Shown here: piece by piece, positions 53,537 through 60,498 of the stretch
Layout of the letters: every line of letters starts with the position of its first letter
Position numbering within the stretch: position 1 is the stretch's first letter
Source of the DNA: Polyangium mundeleinium
Lineage (GTDB): Bacteria; Myxococcota_A; Polyangia; Polyangiales; Polyangiaceae
Reading direction: 5' to 3'
DNA length: 64,000 bases
Assembly (NCBI RefSeq): GCF_028369105.1
Contig: NZ_JAQNDO010000001.1
Span: forward strand, 10,138,501 to 10,202,500
Program-made: the position numbers and the translations under genes
Notes under the pieces: model-generated
Database searches by the model: none
What the model saw: only the letters and a program-made list of their open reading frames with translations
Told to the model about the DNA's origin: nothing

Positions 53537-54246
53537 TTACCGGCGTCCCACGATCGTCACCGGGCGAGCGCGCCCGCCGCCGGCGTCGAAGCGTCCCGCG
53601 ATGCCCGCGAAGACGTAGGCGTTGAGGCGCGGCGTGTCGACCATCTGCGTCGCGGCGCGGCCCTCGGGGTTGCGCCAGAGGTACATGCTGAGGTCGCCGC
53701 CGATCGTCGGCGCGAGCGCGACGCTCTCGCTCACGCGGATGTCGACGCCGATCTTGGCCTTCGCGAGCTGAAAGCCGTGGACGAACGTGTCGTTGTTCCG
53801 GCCGGTGGGCTGATCCCAGAGCATGCGATAGCCGGCGCCGACCGAGACCCACGGGTCGAGGCGCGAGTAGGGGCTCGCGTGGAAGACGCCGTCGATGCCC
53901 ACCGTGGCGCCGCGGAGCTCCGCGCCACGCGCGAGGTTTTGCATGTTGTAACTACCGTTGATACCGACCGAGGAGTACGGATTCGCGCGGTAGTGGAGGC
54001 CGAGGCCCGCGCCGAGGCCGCGGCGCCGAGGCTCGTCGCTCGCTCGCCCCGGGTCGCGGGTACGGACGGGCCAAACGCCTGGTTGTACCCCGAATCGAGC
54101 TGGATCTCGAAAGCGTTGAGCGGAGCGCCGATCTGGCCGCGCCGCTCCATTTCGGCTTCGCGCATCACGGTTTGCGCCGAGGCCGTGCCGGCGCTCGCCG
54201 CGGCGAGCGCGAAGGTCGCGACCGCGATTCCCATCGTTCGTGTCAT
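53537..54246 (-). pseudogene. Outer-membrane beta-barrel protein, apparent frameshift
   Basis: The ATG at 54246 (AGGGGGA upstream) opens a signal peptide (MTRTMGIAVATFALAAASAG) and the mature start (FEIQLDSGYNQAFGPSVPATRG). In this frame the sequence turns into Ala/Ser/Arg noise near 54030. Another frame then continues as a convincing barrel (GLGAGLGLHYRANPYSSVGI..., RLDPWVSVGAGYRMLWDQ, TPRLNAYVFAGIAGRF) to the TAA at 53537. A single-base indel in the GC run at about 54013-54031 joins the two into ~236 residues. It is either a real inactivation or a sequencing error in a GGCGCCGCGG stretch. Confidence 0.75.
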
Positions 54247-54481
54247 GGTTTCATTCCCCCTGGCTTCGGGCGCTGGAATCGAGCGCCGCCCGCGCGAGGG
54301 GTGGAGCAGCGTACGTGCCAGGCGGTGGACGAGCAGCATGTTCCCGTCGCAACGAGCAGGGCCGGCCGTGGATCACGAACGAGCAGGCTTCGAGTGCACA
54401 CGCGCAGAGCCTGCTTGGGCGCCACGTAGCAAAAACCCGGCTTGGCAAAGCGTCGCGAATTCGAGAGGATGCCGCCGCAAA

Positions 54482-55249
54482 ATGAAGAGCTGGATCAACG
54501 TCGAGGGCAAGGTCGCGATCGTGACCGGTGGCAGCCGAGGGATCGGCGAGTCGATCGCCAAGGCGCTCGGGCAGAGCGGGGCGAAGGTGGCGATCGCGTC
54601 GAGGAAAAAGGAAGGGCTCGACGGGGCGGTCGAGCGGCTGCGCAAGGAGGGCGTGACCGCTCTGGCGTTCACGTGCCACACGGGCAAGCCTGACGACGTG
54701 CAGCGGCTGTTCCAGCAGGTGGTGGCGGCGTTCGGGAAGGTGGACGTGCTCGTCAACAACGCCGCGACGAACCTTCATTTCGGCCCGTTCATGACCGTCG
54801 AAGACGCGGCGTTCGACAAGACGATCGAGGTCAACCTGAAGGGCTATTTCTACACGTCGCGTGAGCTCGTCCGGCACCTCGTCGATCGCAACGCGCCGGG
54901 GGCGATCGTGAACGTGGCGAGCGTGGCGGGCCTGATGGGGGCGCCGCTCCAGGGCATGTACGGGACGACGAAGGCCGCGGTGATGTCGATGACGCAGACG
55001 ATGGCGGTCGAGCTCGGTTCGAGCGGGATCCGCGTCAACGCGATCGCGCCGGGCCTCGTGGATACGCGGTTCGCCGCGGCGCTCGTGCAGAACAAGGATA
55101 TCGTCGATCGGGTCGTGGGGCGGACGCCGCTCGGGAGGTACGGGCAGCCGGACGAGATCGCCGGCGCGGCGCTCTACCTCGCCTCCGACGCGGCGTCGTT
55201 CCTGACGGGGCAGACGATCGTGGTGGATGGCGGCATGACCATCGCGTGA
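54482..55249 (+). CDS. SDR family oxidoreductase (3-ketoacyl-ACP reductase-like)
   Basis: 255 residues. TGGSRGIG cofactor motif near residue 16, NNAAT, catalytic Ser in VNVASVAG, YGTTK dyad and a C-terminal TGQTIVVDGGMTIA, all typical of classical FabG-like SDRs. The gene is 10 bp upstream of a hotdog thioesterase and so likely shares an operon with it. A role in fatty-acid or acyl-CoA metabolism is inferred. The ATG at 54482 has GAGAGG upstream; the long open frame leftward is not coding. Confidence 0.92.
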   Translation: MKSWINVEGKVAIVTGGSRGIGESIAKALGQSGAKVAIASRKKEGLDGAVERLRKEGVTALAFTCHTGKPDDVQRLFQQVVAAFGKVDVLVNNAATNLHFGPFMTVEDAAFDKTIEVNLKGYFYTSRELVRHLVDRNAPGAIVNVASVAGLMGAPLQGMYGTTKAAVMSMTQTMAVELGSSGIRVNAIAPGLVDTRFAAALVQNKDIVDRVVGRTPLGRYGQPDEIAGAALYLASDAASFLTGQTIVVDGGMTIA

Positions 55250-55259
55250 GGGAAGGAAG

Positions 55260-55721
55260 ATGGATCAGCAAAGCTTGCAAGACCGCTACGCGCCGCAGAG
55301 CTGCTGCTTCGGCTGCGGGCCGGCGAACGAGAAGGGGCTGCGGATCAAGAGCCACGTGGAAGGGGACGAGGTCGTCGCCACGTGGGTGCCCGAGCCGTAC
55401 CACCAGGCGTTCCCGGGCATGCTCAATGGCGGGATCATCGGCGCGCTCCTCGATTGCCATTCGAACTGGACGGCGGCGCATCACCTGATGGAGCGGGGCG
55501 GCCTCGACAAACCGCCCTGCACGGTGACGGCCGATTTCCACGTGAAGCTGAAGCGACCGACGCCGCTCGAGCGCGTGCTGCTCCGGGCGCGGGTCGCCGA
55601 CGTGGCCGAGGATCGGTGCGTGATCGAGGCGACGCTGGAGGCCGGCGGGAAGATCACGGCGACGTGTCGCGGGACGTTCGTCGCGGTGAAAGAGGGGCAT
55701 CCGGCGTACCACCGCTGGTAG
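55260..55721 (+). CDS. PaaI-like hotdog thioesterase
   Basis: 153 residues. A Cys-rich start (SCCFGCGPANEKGLRI) typical of one PaaI subgroup is followed by the hotdog fold with the catalytic-helix pattern FPGMLNGGIIGALLDCHSNW (HGG-type motif with Asn in place of His) and VTADFHVKLKRPTPL. It probably hydrolyses an acyl-CoA. GGAAGGAAG precedes the start. It follows the SDR by 10 bp. Its 3' end overlaps the convergent histidine kinase gene by 68 nt, so the two coding regions share antiparallel sequence. Confidence 0.88.
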   Translation: MDQQSLQDRYAPQSCCFGCGPANEKGLRIKSHVEGDEVVATWVPEPYHQAFPGMLNGGIIGALLDCHSNWTAAHHLMERGGLDKPPCTVTADFHVKLKRPTPLERVLLRARVADVAEDRCVIEATLEAGGKITATCRGTFVAVKEGHPAYHRW

Positions 55722-58170
55722 GCCCGACCGGTCCGAGGATCCGGGAGAGTTCTTCGAAGAGCCGCTGCGGCTCGACGGGTTTGCCCACGTGGCCGTCGAA
55801 GCCCGCGCGCAAGGCGCGGTCGCGGTCGGCGTCACGGGTGAAGGCCGTCACGGCGACGACCGGGATCGACGGGGCGTGTGTCCCGCTGCGCACGGCGCGG
55901 ACGAGGTGAAACCCGTCCTCGCCGGGCAAAGCAAGCTCGCTCAGCACCAAGGAGGGCCAGCCGGACGCGATCACGCACAGCGCCTCCGCTGCGCTCGACG
56001 CCATCCGCGTCTCGGCGCCCTCCTCCAGGAGCAGGCGCGAAAGGACCTCCCGCGCGCCTTGTTCGTCGTCGACCACGAGGACGTGGAGCCCTTCGAGGGA
56101 GCGGCCTTCGGCGCGCGGCTCGGGCGGCGCCGTGCCGTCCTCCGGCGCGAGCGGTAGCTCCACGCGCAGCGTCGCGCCGCGGCCGATCCCCTCGCTCTCG
56201 GCCCGCACCGAGCCGCCGTGCAGCCCCACGAGGTCCTTCACGATCGAGAGCCCGAGGCCGAGCCCGCCTTCCCGTCGCGCCGACGAGGCGTCCGCCTGCC
56301 GGAACCGATCGAAGACGTGCAGCAGCATGTCGGGCCGGATGCCGAGGCCATCGTCGCGCACGGTGAGCGTCACGCGGGGGCCCGCGCACGCGAGCGAGAC
56401 CTCGGTGGTGCCGCCGGGGGCGCTGAACTTGATGGCGTTGCTCAGGAGGTTGCACACGATCTGCTGGAGGCGCGCCGGGTCGCCGAGCACGTTCACGGCC
56501 GTGAGGTCGTCCGTGCGCGCGAGCTTGATCTGCCGCTCGTTCGCCATCGGGCGCATGGTCTCGAGGGCGACGTCGACCGTGCGGGAGAGGTCGCAGAGGC
56601 TCCTGTCGAGCTTGAGCTTGCCGGCGCGGATGCGCTCCATGTCGAGCATGTCGCCCATCAGCCGGCCGAGCAGGGAAGCGTTGCGCTCGATCACGTCGAT
56701 CGCCTTGCTCGTGCCATCTTCCGAGAGCGCGCCCCGGCGAAGGAGCTCGGCCCAGCCGACGATGGCGTGGAGCGGCGCGCGGAGCTCGTGCGAGACGATG
56801 GCGAGGAACTCGTCCTTGAGGCGGTTCGCCCGCTCGGCGTCGCGCCGCGCGGCCCGCTCGCTGTCGAGCAGGGCGTCGCGCTCTTCTTCGAGCCGCTTGC
56901 GCTCGGTCACGTCGATCAGCGCGCCATAGAGCGCCGCGGGTTTGCCCTCGCCGTCCCTGCGCACGTGCGCCATGAGCTCGATCCAGCGCACCTCCTGGCC
57001 GCCGCGCAGGATGCGGAACTGCGAGCGGCAGGGCGCCTCAGCCTCGAAGGCGCAGCGCGTCGCGCGGTTGACCTCCTGTCGATCGTCCGGGTGCACGCAC
57101 GATAAAAGCAGCCTCCGCTGGAAGACCACGTCCGCCGGCAGGCCGAGCAGCGTGCGGGTGGTCGCCGAGCAAAATGCTTGGCGCTCCAACAAATCGAAGG
57201 AGAACGTCCCGACGCCGCCGGCCTCGGTCGCGAGCCGGAGGTGCGCCTCGCTGTCGCGCAGGGCTTGCTGCGCGGCCTTGAGGTCGTGCACGTCGGCCGC
57301 GGCGCCGAACCATTTCGTGATGGCGCCCTGGGCGTCGCGGATCGGCCGCGTGCTCGCGCAGAACCAGCGGTACGAGCCGTCCTTGCCCCGCATGCGGAGC
57401 TCCACGGCGAGGGGCTCGGCAGAAGCGCGCTCGGCCGTCATCGCCTCGGCCAGGTGGGCGTGGACGGCGGGGAGGTCGTCCGGGTGGATCCATTGCATCC
57501 AGGCGACGTCGTCGTCCGAGCCGGGGCGCATCCCCGCGTACTCGTGCATGCGCTGGTTCATGTACTCGCCGCGGCCGTCGGGCAGCGCCGTGAAGAGGAT
57601 CTCGGGCACGGTGTCGGCCATGGCGCGGAAGCGCGCCTCGCTCTCGCCGAGGGCCTGCTCGGCGCGCTTGCGAGCGTCGATGCTGATGATGCAGCCGACG
57701 AGGCGGACGGGCGTGCCGCTCTCGTCGTGGACCAGCCGGGCGTGGTCCCACACCCAGACCCAGCGGCCGTCCCGGTGACGGACGCGGTACTCGGCGTCGA
57801 CGACGGGCTGGTTGCGGTTGCGGATCGTGGTGCGGCCGGAGAAACAGGAAAGGTCGTCGGGGTGGATGCGGCCTCGCCACCAGGCGTCGGTGGCCGGGAC
57901 CTCCTCGGGCCGGTAGCCGAGCATCTCGACCAGGCCCCCGGAGCGCCAGACGTGGTTCGTCAGGAAATCCCAGTCGTAGGCCGTGCCGCGGATGGCCTCG
58001 GTCGCCAGGCGAAAGCGCTCCTCGCTCTCGCGCAGGGCGTTCCCTTCCTCGCCGCCTTCGCCTTCTTCCCGCACGCGGCCCCCCCGTTCGGCCAGGAACA
58101 ATCCGGACTCGTGTTTGCCTGGCTCTCGTCTCTCACGATCGCCGGCGTGGTCGTGCGGGGGATTTCCCAT
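55654..58170 (-). CDS. Hybrid histidine kinase: three PAS domains, HisKA, HATPase, receiver with Glu
   Basis: 838 residues from the ATG at 58170 (a TTG at 58206 is possible). Three PAS/PAC domains (PAC motifs YRVRHRDGRWVWVWDHARL, LRMRGKDGSYRWFCAS, FRILRGGQEVRWIELMAHV) precede the HisKA H-box SHELRAPLHAI. The ATPase has an N-box (NLLSNAIKFS), G1 (DDGLGI) and G2 (GGLGLGLSIV). The C-terminal receiver reads VLVVDDE and VLSELALPGEDGF. Where the phosphoacceptor Asp should be (LLD-x-x-LP) there is Glu (codon 55936-55938), so the receiver probably cannot be phosphorylated normally. There is no membrane segment, so it is a cytoplasmic sensor. Confidence 0.9.
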   Translation of the reverse strand: MGNPPHDHAGDRERREPGKHESGLFLAERGGRVREEGEGGEEGNALRESEERFRLATEAIRGTAYDWDFLTNHVWRSGGLVEMLGYRPEEVPATDAWWRGRIHPDDLSCFSGRTTIRNRNQPVVDAEYRVRHRDGRWVWVWDHARLVHDESGTPVRLVGCIISIDARKRAEQALGESEARFRAMADTVPEILFTALPDGRGEYMNQRMHEYAGMRPGSDDDVAWMQWIHPDDLPAVHAHLAEAMTAERASAEPLAVELRMRGKDGSYRWFCASTRPIRDAQGAITKWFGAAADVHDLKAAQQALRDSEAHLRLATEAGGVGTFSFDLLERQAFCSATTRTLLGLPADVVFQRRLLLSCVHPDDRQEVNRATRCAFEAEAPCRSQFRILRGGQEVRWIELMAHVRRDGEGKPAALYGALIDVTERKRLEEERDALLDSERAARRDAERANRLKDEFLAIVSHELRAPLHAIVGWAELLRRGALSEDGTSKAIDVIERNASLLGRLMGDMLDMERIRAGKLKLDRSLCDLSRTVDVALETMRPMANERQIKLARTDDLTAVNVLGDPARLQQIVCNLLSNAIKFSAPGGTTEVSLACAGPRVTLTVRDDGLGIRPDMLLHVFDRFRQADASSARREGGLGLGLSIVKDLVGLHGGSVRAESEGIGRGATLRVELPLAPEDGTAPPEPRAEGRSLEGLHVLVVDDEQGAREVLSRLLLEEGAETRMASSAAEALCVIASGWPSLVLSELALPGEDGFHLVRAVRSGTHAPSIPVVAVTAFTRDADRDRALRAGFDGHVGKPVEPQRLFEELSRILGPVGPTSGGTPDAPLSPRRTSRDTSP

Positions 58171-58376
58171 GCTGCGATGTTCCAACGGCTCAGCGTCAAA
58201 AAGCAATCACACGTAAGTAGTATCTCACGGGACGGATTTCATTCCGGAGACCACGGAGGTGGCTACCTCTGTACAGGCAAGTCAGAGAGTCCCTGATGGA
58301 GGGGAGGGAAATTCCTCCCAACGAGGAAAACCTGGCCTTGACAAACTCGCGCCTGGTCCGCGAGGCTTCTCGCCGC

Positions 58377-58646
58377 ATGCCACGCGTCACGTTCACCCCG
58401 CATATCGCGAGGCACGTCCCCTGCCCGGCGCGCGACGTCGACGGGCGCACCGTCCGCGAGGCCCTCGACGTGTATTTCGCAGCCGAGCCGGCCGTGCGAG
58501 GGTACGTCCTCGACGAGCAGGGCGTCGTCCGCAAGCACGTGGTCATCTTCGTCGACGGTCAGCAGACGACAGATCGAACGAGCCTCGGAGACAGGGTGAG
58601 CGAGGGCTCGGTGATCTACGTGATGCAAGCGCTTTCCGGGGGTTAG
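58377..58646 (+). CDS. MoaD/ThiS-like small sulfur carrier protein
   Basis: 89 residues from the ATG at 58377. A beta-grasp pattern (PRVTFTPHIARHVPCPAR, VREALDVYFAAEP, VVIFVDGQQ, DRVSEGSVIYVMQALSGG) ends in the diagnostic Gly-Gly that is activated by an E1-like enzyme. It is 5 bp upstream of a propeller protein gene. The two genes are found together in many bacteria, so a shared pathway apart from molybdopterin or thiamin synthesis is likely. No other cofactor genes are nearby. Confidence 0.85.
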   Translation: MPRVTFTPHIARHVPCPARDVDGRTVREALDVYFAAEPAVRGYVLDEQGVVRKHVVIFVDGQQTTDRTSLGDRVSEGSVIYVMQALSGG

Positions 58647-58651
58647 AGGCC

Positions 58652-59770
58652 ATGTCGAGCAGGTTGTTCGTGGCGACGCGCAAAGGGCTTTTCCGTCTCG
58701 ATCGAAAGCCTTCGGGATGGACGAGCAGCGAGGTCTCGTTCCTCGGTGACAACGTTTCGATGGTGCTGCCGGATCCGCGCGATGGGACACTTTATGCAGC
58801 ACTCGCGCTGGGGCATTTCGGGGTGAAGCTCCGGCGCTCGCGGGACGAGGGCGCGACGTGGGAGGAGATCACGGCGCCCGCCTATCCGCCGCTGCCCGAA
58901 GGAGCCGAGCCGGACAAGACGCCGGACGGGCGCGAATGGCCGCAGCGGGTGGAGCTCTTGTGGAGCCTGGAAGCCGGTCGCGAGCAGGAGCCGGGGCATC
59001 TCTGGTGCGGGACGATCCCGGGGGGCCTGTTCCGCTCGAAGGACCACGGGCAGTCATGGGATCTCGTGCAGTCGTTATGGGATCACCCGACCCGCAAGGG
59101 CTGGTTCGGCGGCGGCTACGATTGGCCAGGGATCCACTCGATCTGCGTGGATCGCGGCGGGGTGACGGTGGGGATCTCCTGCGGGGGCGTGTGGCGCTCG
59201 ACGGACGACGGAGCGACGTGGGAGACGCGGACCGAGGGGATGTACGCCGAATACATGCCGCCCGAGCGTCGAGGCGATCCAGGCATCCAGGACCCGCACC
59301 GCCTCGTGGCCTGCGCCGCGCAACCCGATGCGCTCTGGACACAGCACCACAACGGGCTCTTCCGCTCGACGAACGGAGGAAAAACCTGGCGCGAGGTGAC
59401 GTCGGTGAAGCCAAGCAAGTTCGGCTTCACGATGGCCGTGCACCCGCGGGATCCAGAGACGGCGTGGGTGGTGCCCGCGAAGAAGGACGAGCAGCGGGTC
59501 CCGGTCGACGGGAAGGTGGTGGTGGCGCGGACGCGCGACGGCGGGGCGAGCTTCACGGTGCTCGAACGAGGTTTGCCCCAAGGGAACGCGTTTGATTTGA
59601 CGTACCGCCACGGCCTCGACGTCGACGGCACGGGGAACGTGCTGGCGTTCGGGACGACGACGGGGTCCTTGTGGCTCAGCGAGGACGGCGGGGATTCATG
59701 GCAGACGATCTCGAATCACCTGCCGCCGGTGTACGCGGTGCGGTTCGCCGAGGGCGCAGCGGACGCTTGA
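58652..59770 (+). CDS. Sialidase-like beta-propeller (BNR/YCF48-type) protein
   Basis: 372 residues. Repeated Asp-box motifs (S-x-D-x-G-x-T-W) define the blades: SRDEGATWEE, SKDHGQSWDL, STDDGATWET, STNGGKTWRE, TRDGGASFTV, SEDGGDSWQT. Asp boxes are structural, and no sialidase catalytic triad is evident. There is no signal peptide, so it is cytoplasmic. It follows the MoaD/ThiS-like gene by 5 bp (AGAGG ribosome site) and is the conserved partner of that small carrier; it might be its target. The exact role is unknown. Confidence 0.85.
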   Translation: MSSRLFVATRKGLFRLDRKPSGWTSSEVSFLGDNVSMVLPDPRDGTLYAALALGHFGVKLRRSRDEGATWEEITAPAYPPLPEGAEPDKTPDGREWPQRVELLWSLEAGREQEPGHLWCGTIPGGLFRSKDHGQSWDLVQSLWDHPTRKGWFGGGYDWPGIHSICVDRGGVTVGISCGGVWRSTDDGATWETRTEGMYAEYMPPERRGDPGIQDPHRLVACAAQPDALWTQHHNGLFRSTNGGKTWREVTSVKPSKFGFTMAVHPRDPETAWVVPAKKDEQRVPVDGKVVVARTRDGGASFTVLERGLPQGNAFDLTYRHGLDVDGTGNVLAFGTTTGSLWLSEDGGDSWQTISNHLPPVYAVRFAEGAADA

Positions 59771-59841
59771 GCTAGAGCGCCGACCCGTTCGGCGTTCTGC
59801 GAGATCGCGAAGCGAGCTCGCCTCGGGGGGGTGAATCGACC

Positions 59842-59935
59842 GGGCTTTGCCCGGGCGAGAGGGGGACGCGAGGCGTCCCCCTCGGGACAAAAGACCTAGA
59901 ACATCGAGCGGTTGCAAACCGATCGATGTTCTAGG
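59842..59935. repeat. Dispersed repeat with hairpins, copy 2
   Basis: Same block order as 35317-35407. It has three hairpins: CCGGGC-TTT-GCCCGG at the left edge, GGGGGACGC-GAG-GCGTCCCCC (59861-59881), and the main one with 19-bp arms and one mismatch (59895-59913 and 59917-59935). The right arm contains the stop codon of the lipoprotein gene at 59931. It probably ends the transcripts of both convergent genes. Confidence 0.85.
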
Positions 59936-60431
59936 GGACGTAGTTCCAGGCGCAGAAGCCGTTCTTGCAGACGAACCCCTCCGCGTTCGGGCAATCGCAG
60001 GTGGAGCCGACGGAGTCGTCGCATTGGAGCTCCTGGCTCGTCGTGAGCAGCTCGTAGAAGCGCGTGGTGTCCGCGTCGAGGCGGGCGACGAGGTTGCGCG
60101 TGCAGCCGCAGCTCGTGCCCTTGAGCTCCTGGCCACACTGGGCGTCGGCCGTGCAGCTCATGATCGCCGCCTGCTCCTTCGGGAGCTCCACCTCGATCTC
60201 GGCGCAGGTGAGGTCGGACGCGCTGCCGCCGCTCCCGCCGCCGCCGGTCGTGCCGGAGCTGCCACCGCCGTCGCTCCCGCCGGAGCTGCCGGCGCCGCCC
60301 GTGCCGTTGCCGGTGGTGCCGCCCGCGCCGGCATCACCGCCGGACGGAGAGCCTCCGCCGCTGACGTCGGACGCGCAGCCGAGGAGGGAGAGGAGCAGGA
60401 GCGTGGACAATCCGGTGAGGACGCGAAGCAT
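59931..60431 (-). CDS. Small Cys-containing lipoprotein
   Basis: 166 residues. Lipoprotein signal MLRVLTGLSTLLLLSLLGC. A Gly/Ser-rich linker of ~50 residues follows. The folded part has about eight cysteines (DLTCAEIEVEL, AIMSCTADAQCGQELKGTSCGCTRNLV, STCDCPNAEGFVCKNGFC) in a pattern recalling short extracellular Cys-rich modules. It is probably an outer-membrane or surface lipoprotein. Its ribosome site GGAGG lies inside the right arm of the hairpin at 60437-60474, so translation may be limited by that structure. Confidence 0.8.
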   Translation of the reverse strand: MLRVLTGLSTLLLLSLLGCASDVSGGGSPSGGDAGAGGTTGNGTGGAGSSGGSDGGGSSGTTGGGGSGGSASDLTCAEIEVELPKEQAAIMSCTADAQCGQELKGTSCGCTRNLVARLDADTTRFYELLTTSQELQCDDSVGSTCDCPNAEGFVCKNGFCAWNYVP

Positions 60432-60432
60432 G

Positions 60433-60474
60433 AAAAAACCTCCGTGCGCACGTGGTTGCGTGCACACGGAGGTT
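60433..60474 (-). terminator. Intrinsic terminator of sucA overlapping the next ribosome site
   Basis: Read on the minus strand, AACCTCCGTG pairs with CACGGAGGTT, flanking a partly paired loop, and TTTTTT follows. The GGAGG of the right arm is also the Shine-Dalgarno of the lipoprotein gene that starts at 60431. The hairpin begins 25 bp after the sucA stop. Confidence 0.75.
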
Positions 60475-60498
60475 ACCATGGCCCGATCGGCCGAGCGG

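Noticed and set aside
50284..53625. 1113-residue plus-strand frame
   Set aside because: Runs antisense through toxin 2, the 21-bp array and the POT transporter.
54430..54460. Sigma-54 promoter before the SDR at 54482
   Set aside because: TTGGCA is present, but the GC of the -12 element is one base too close.
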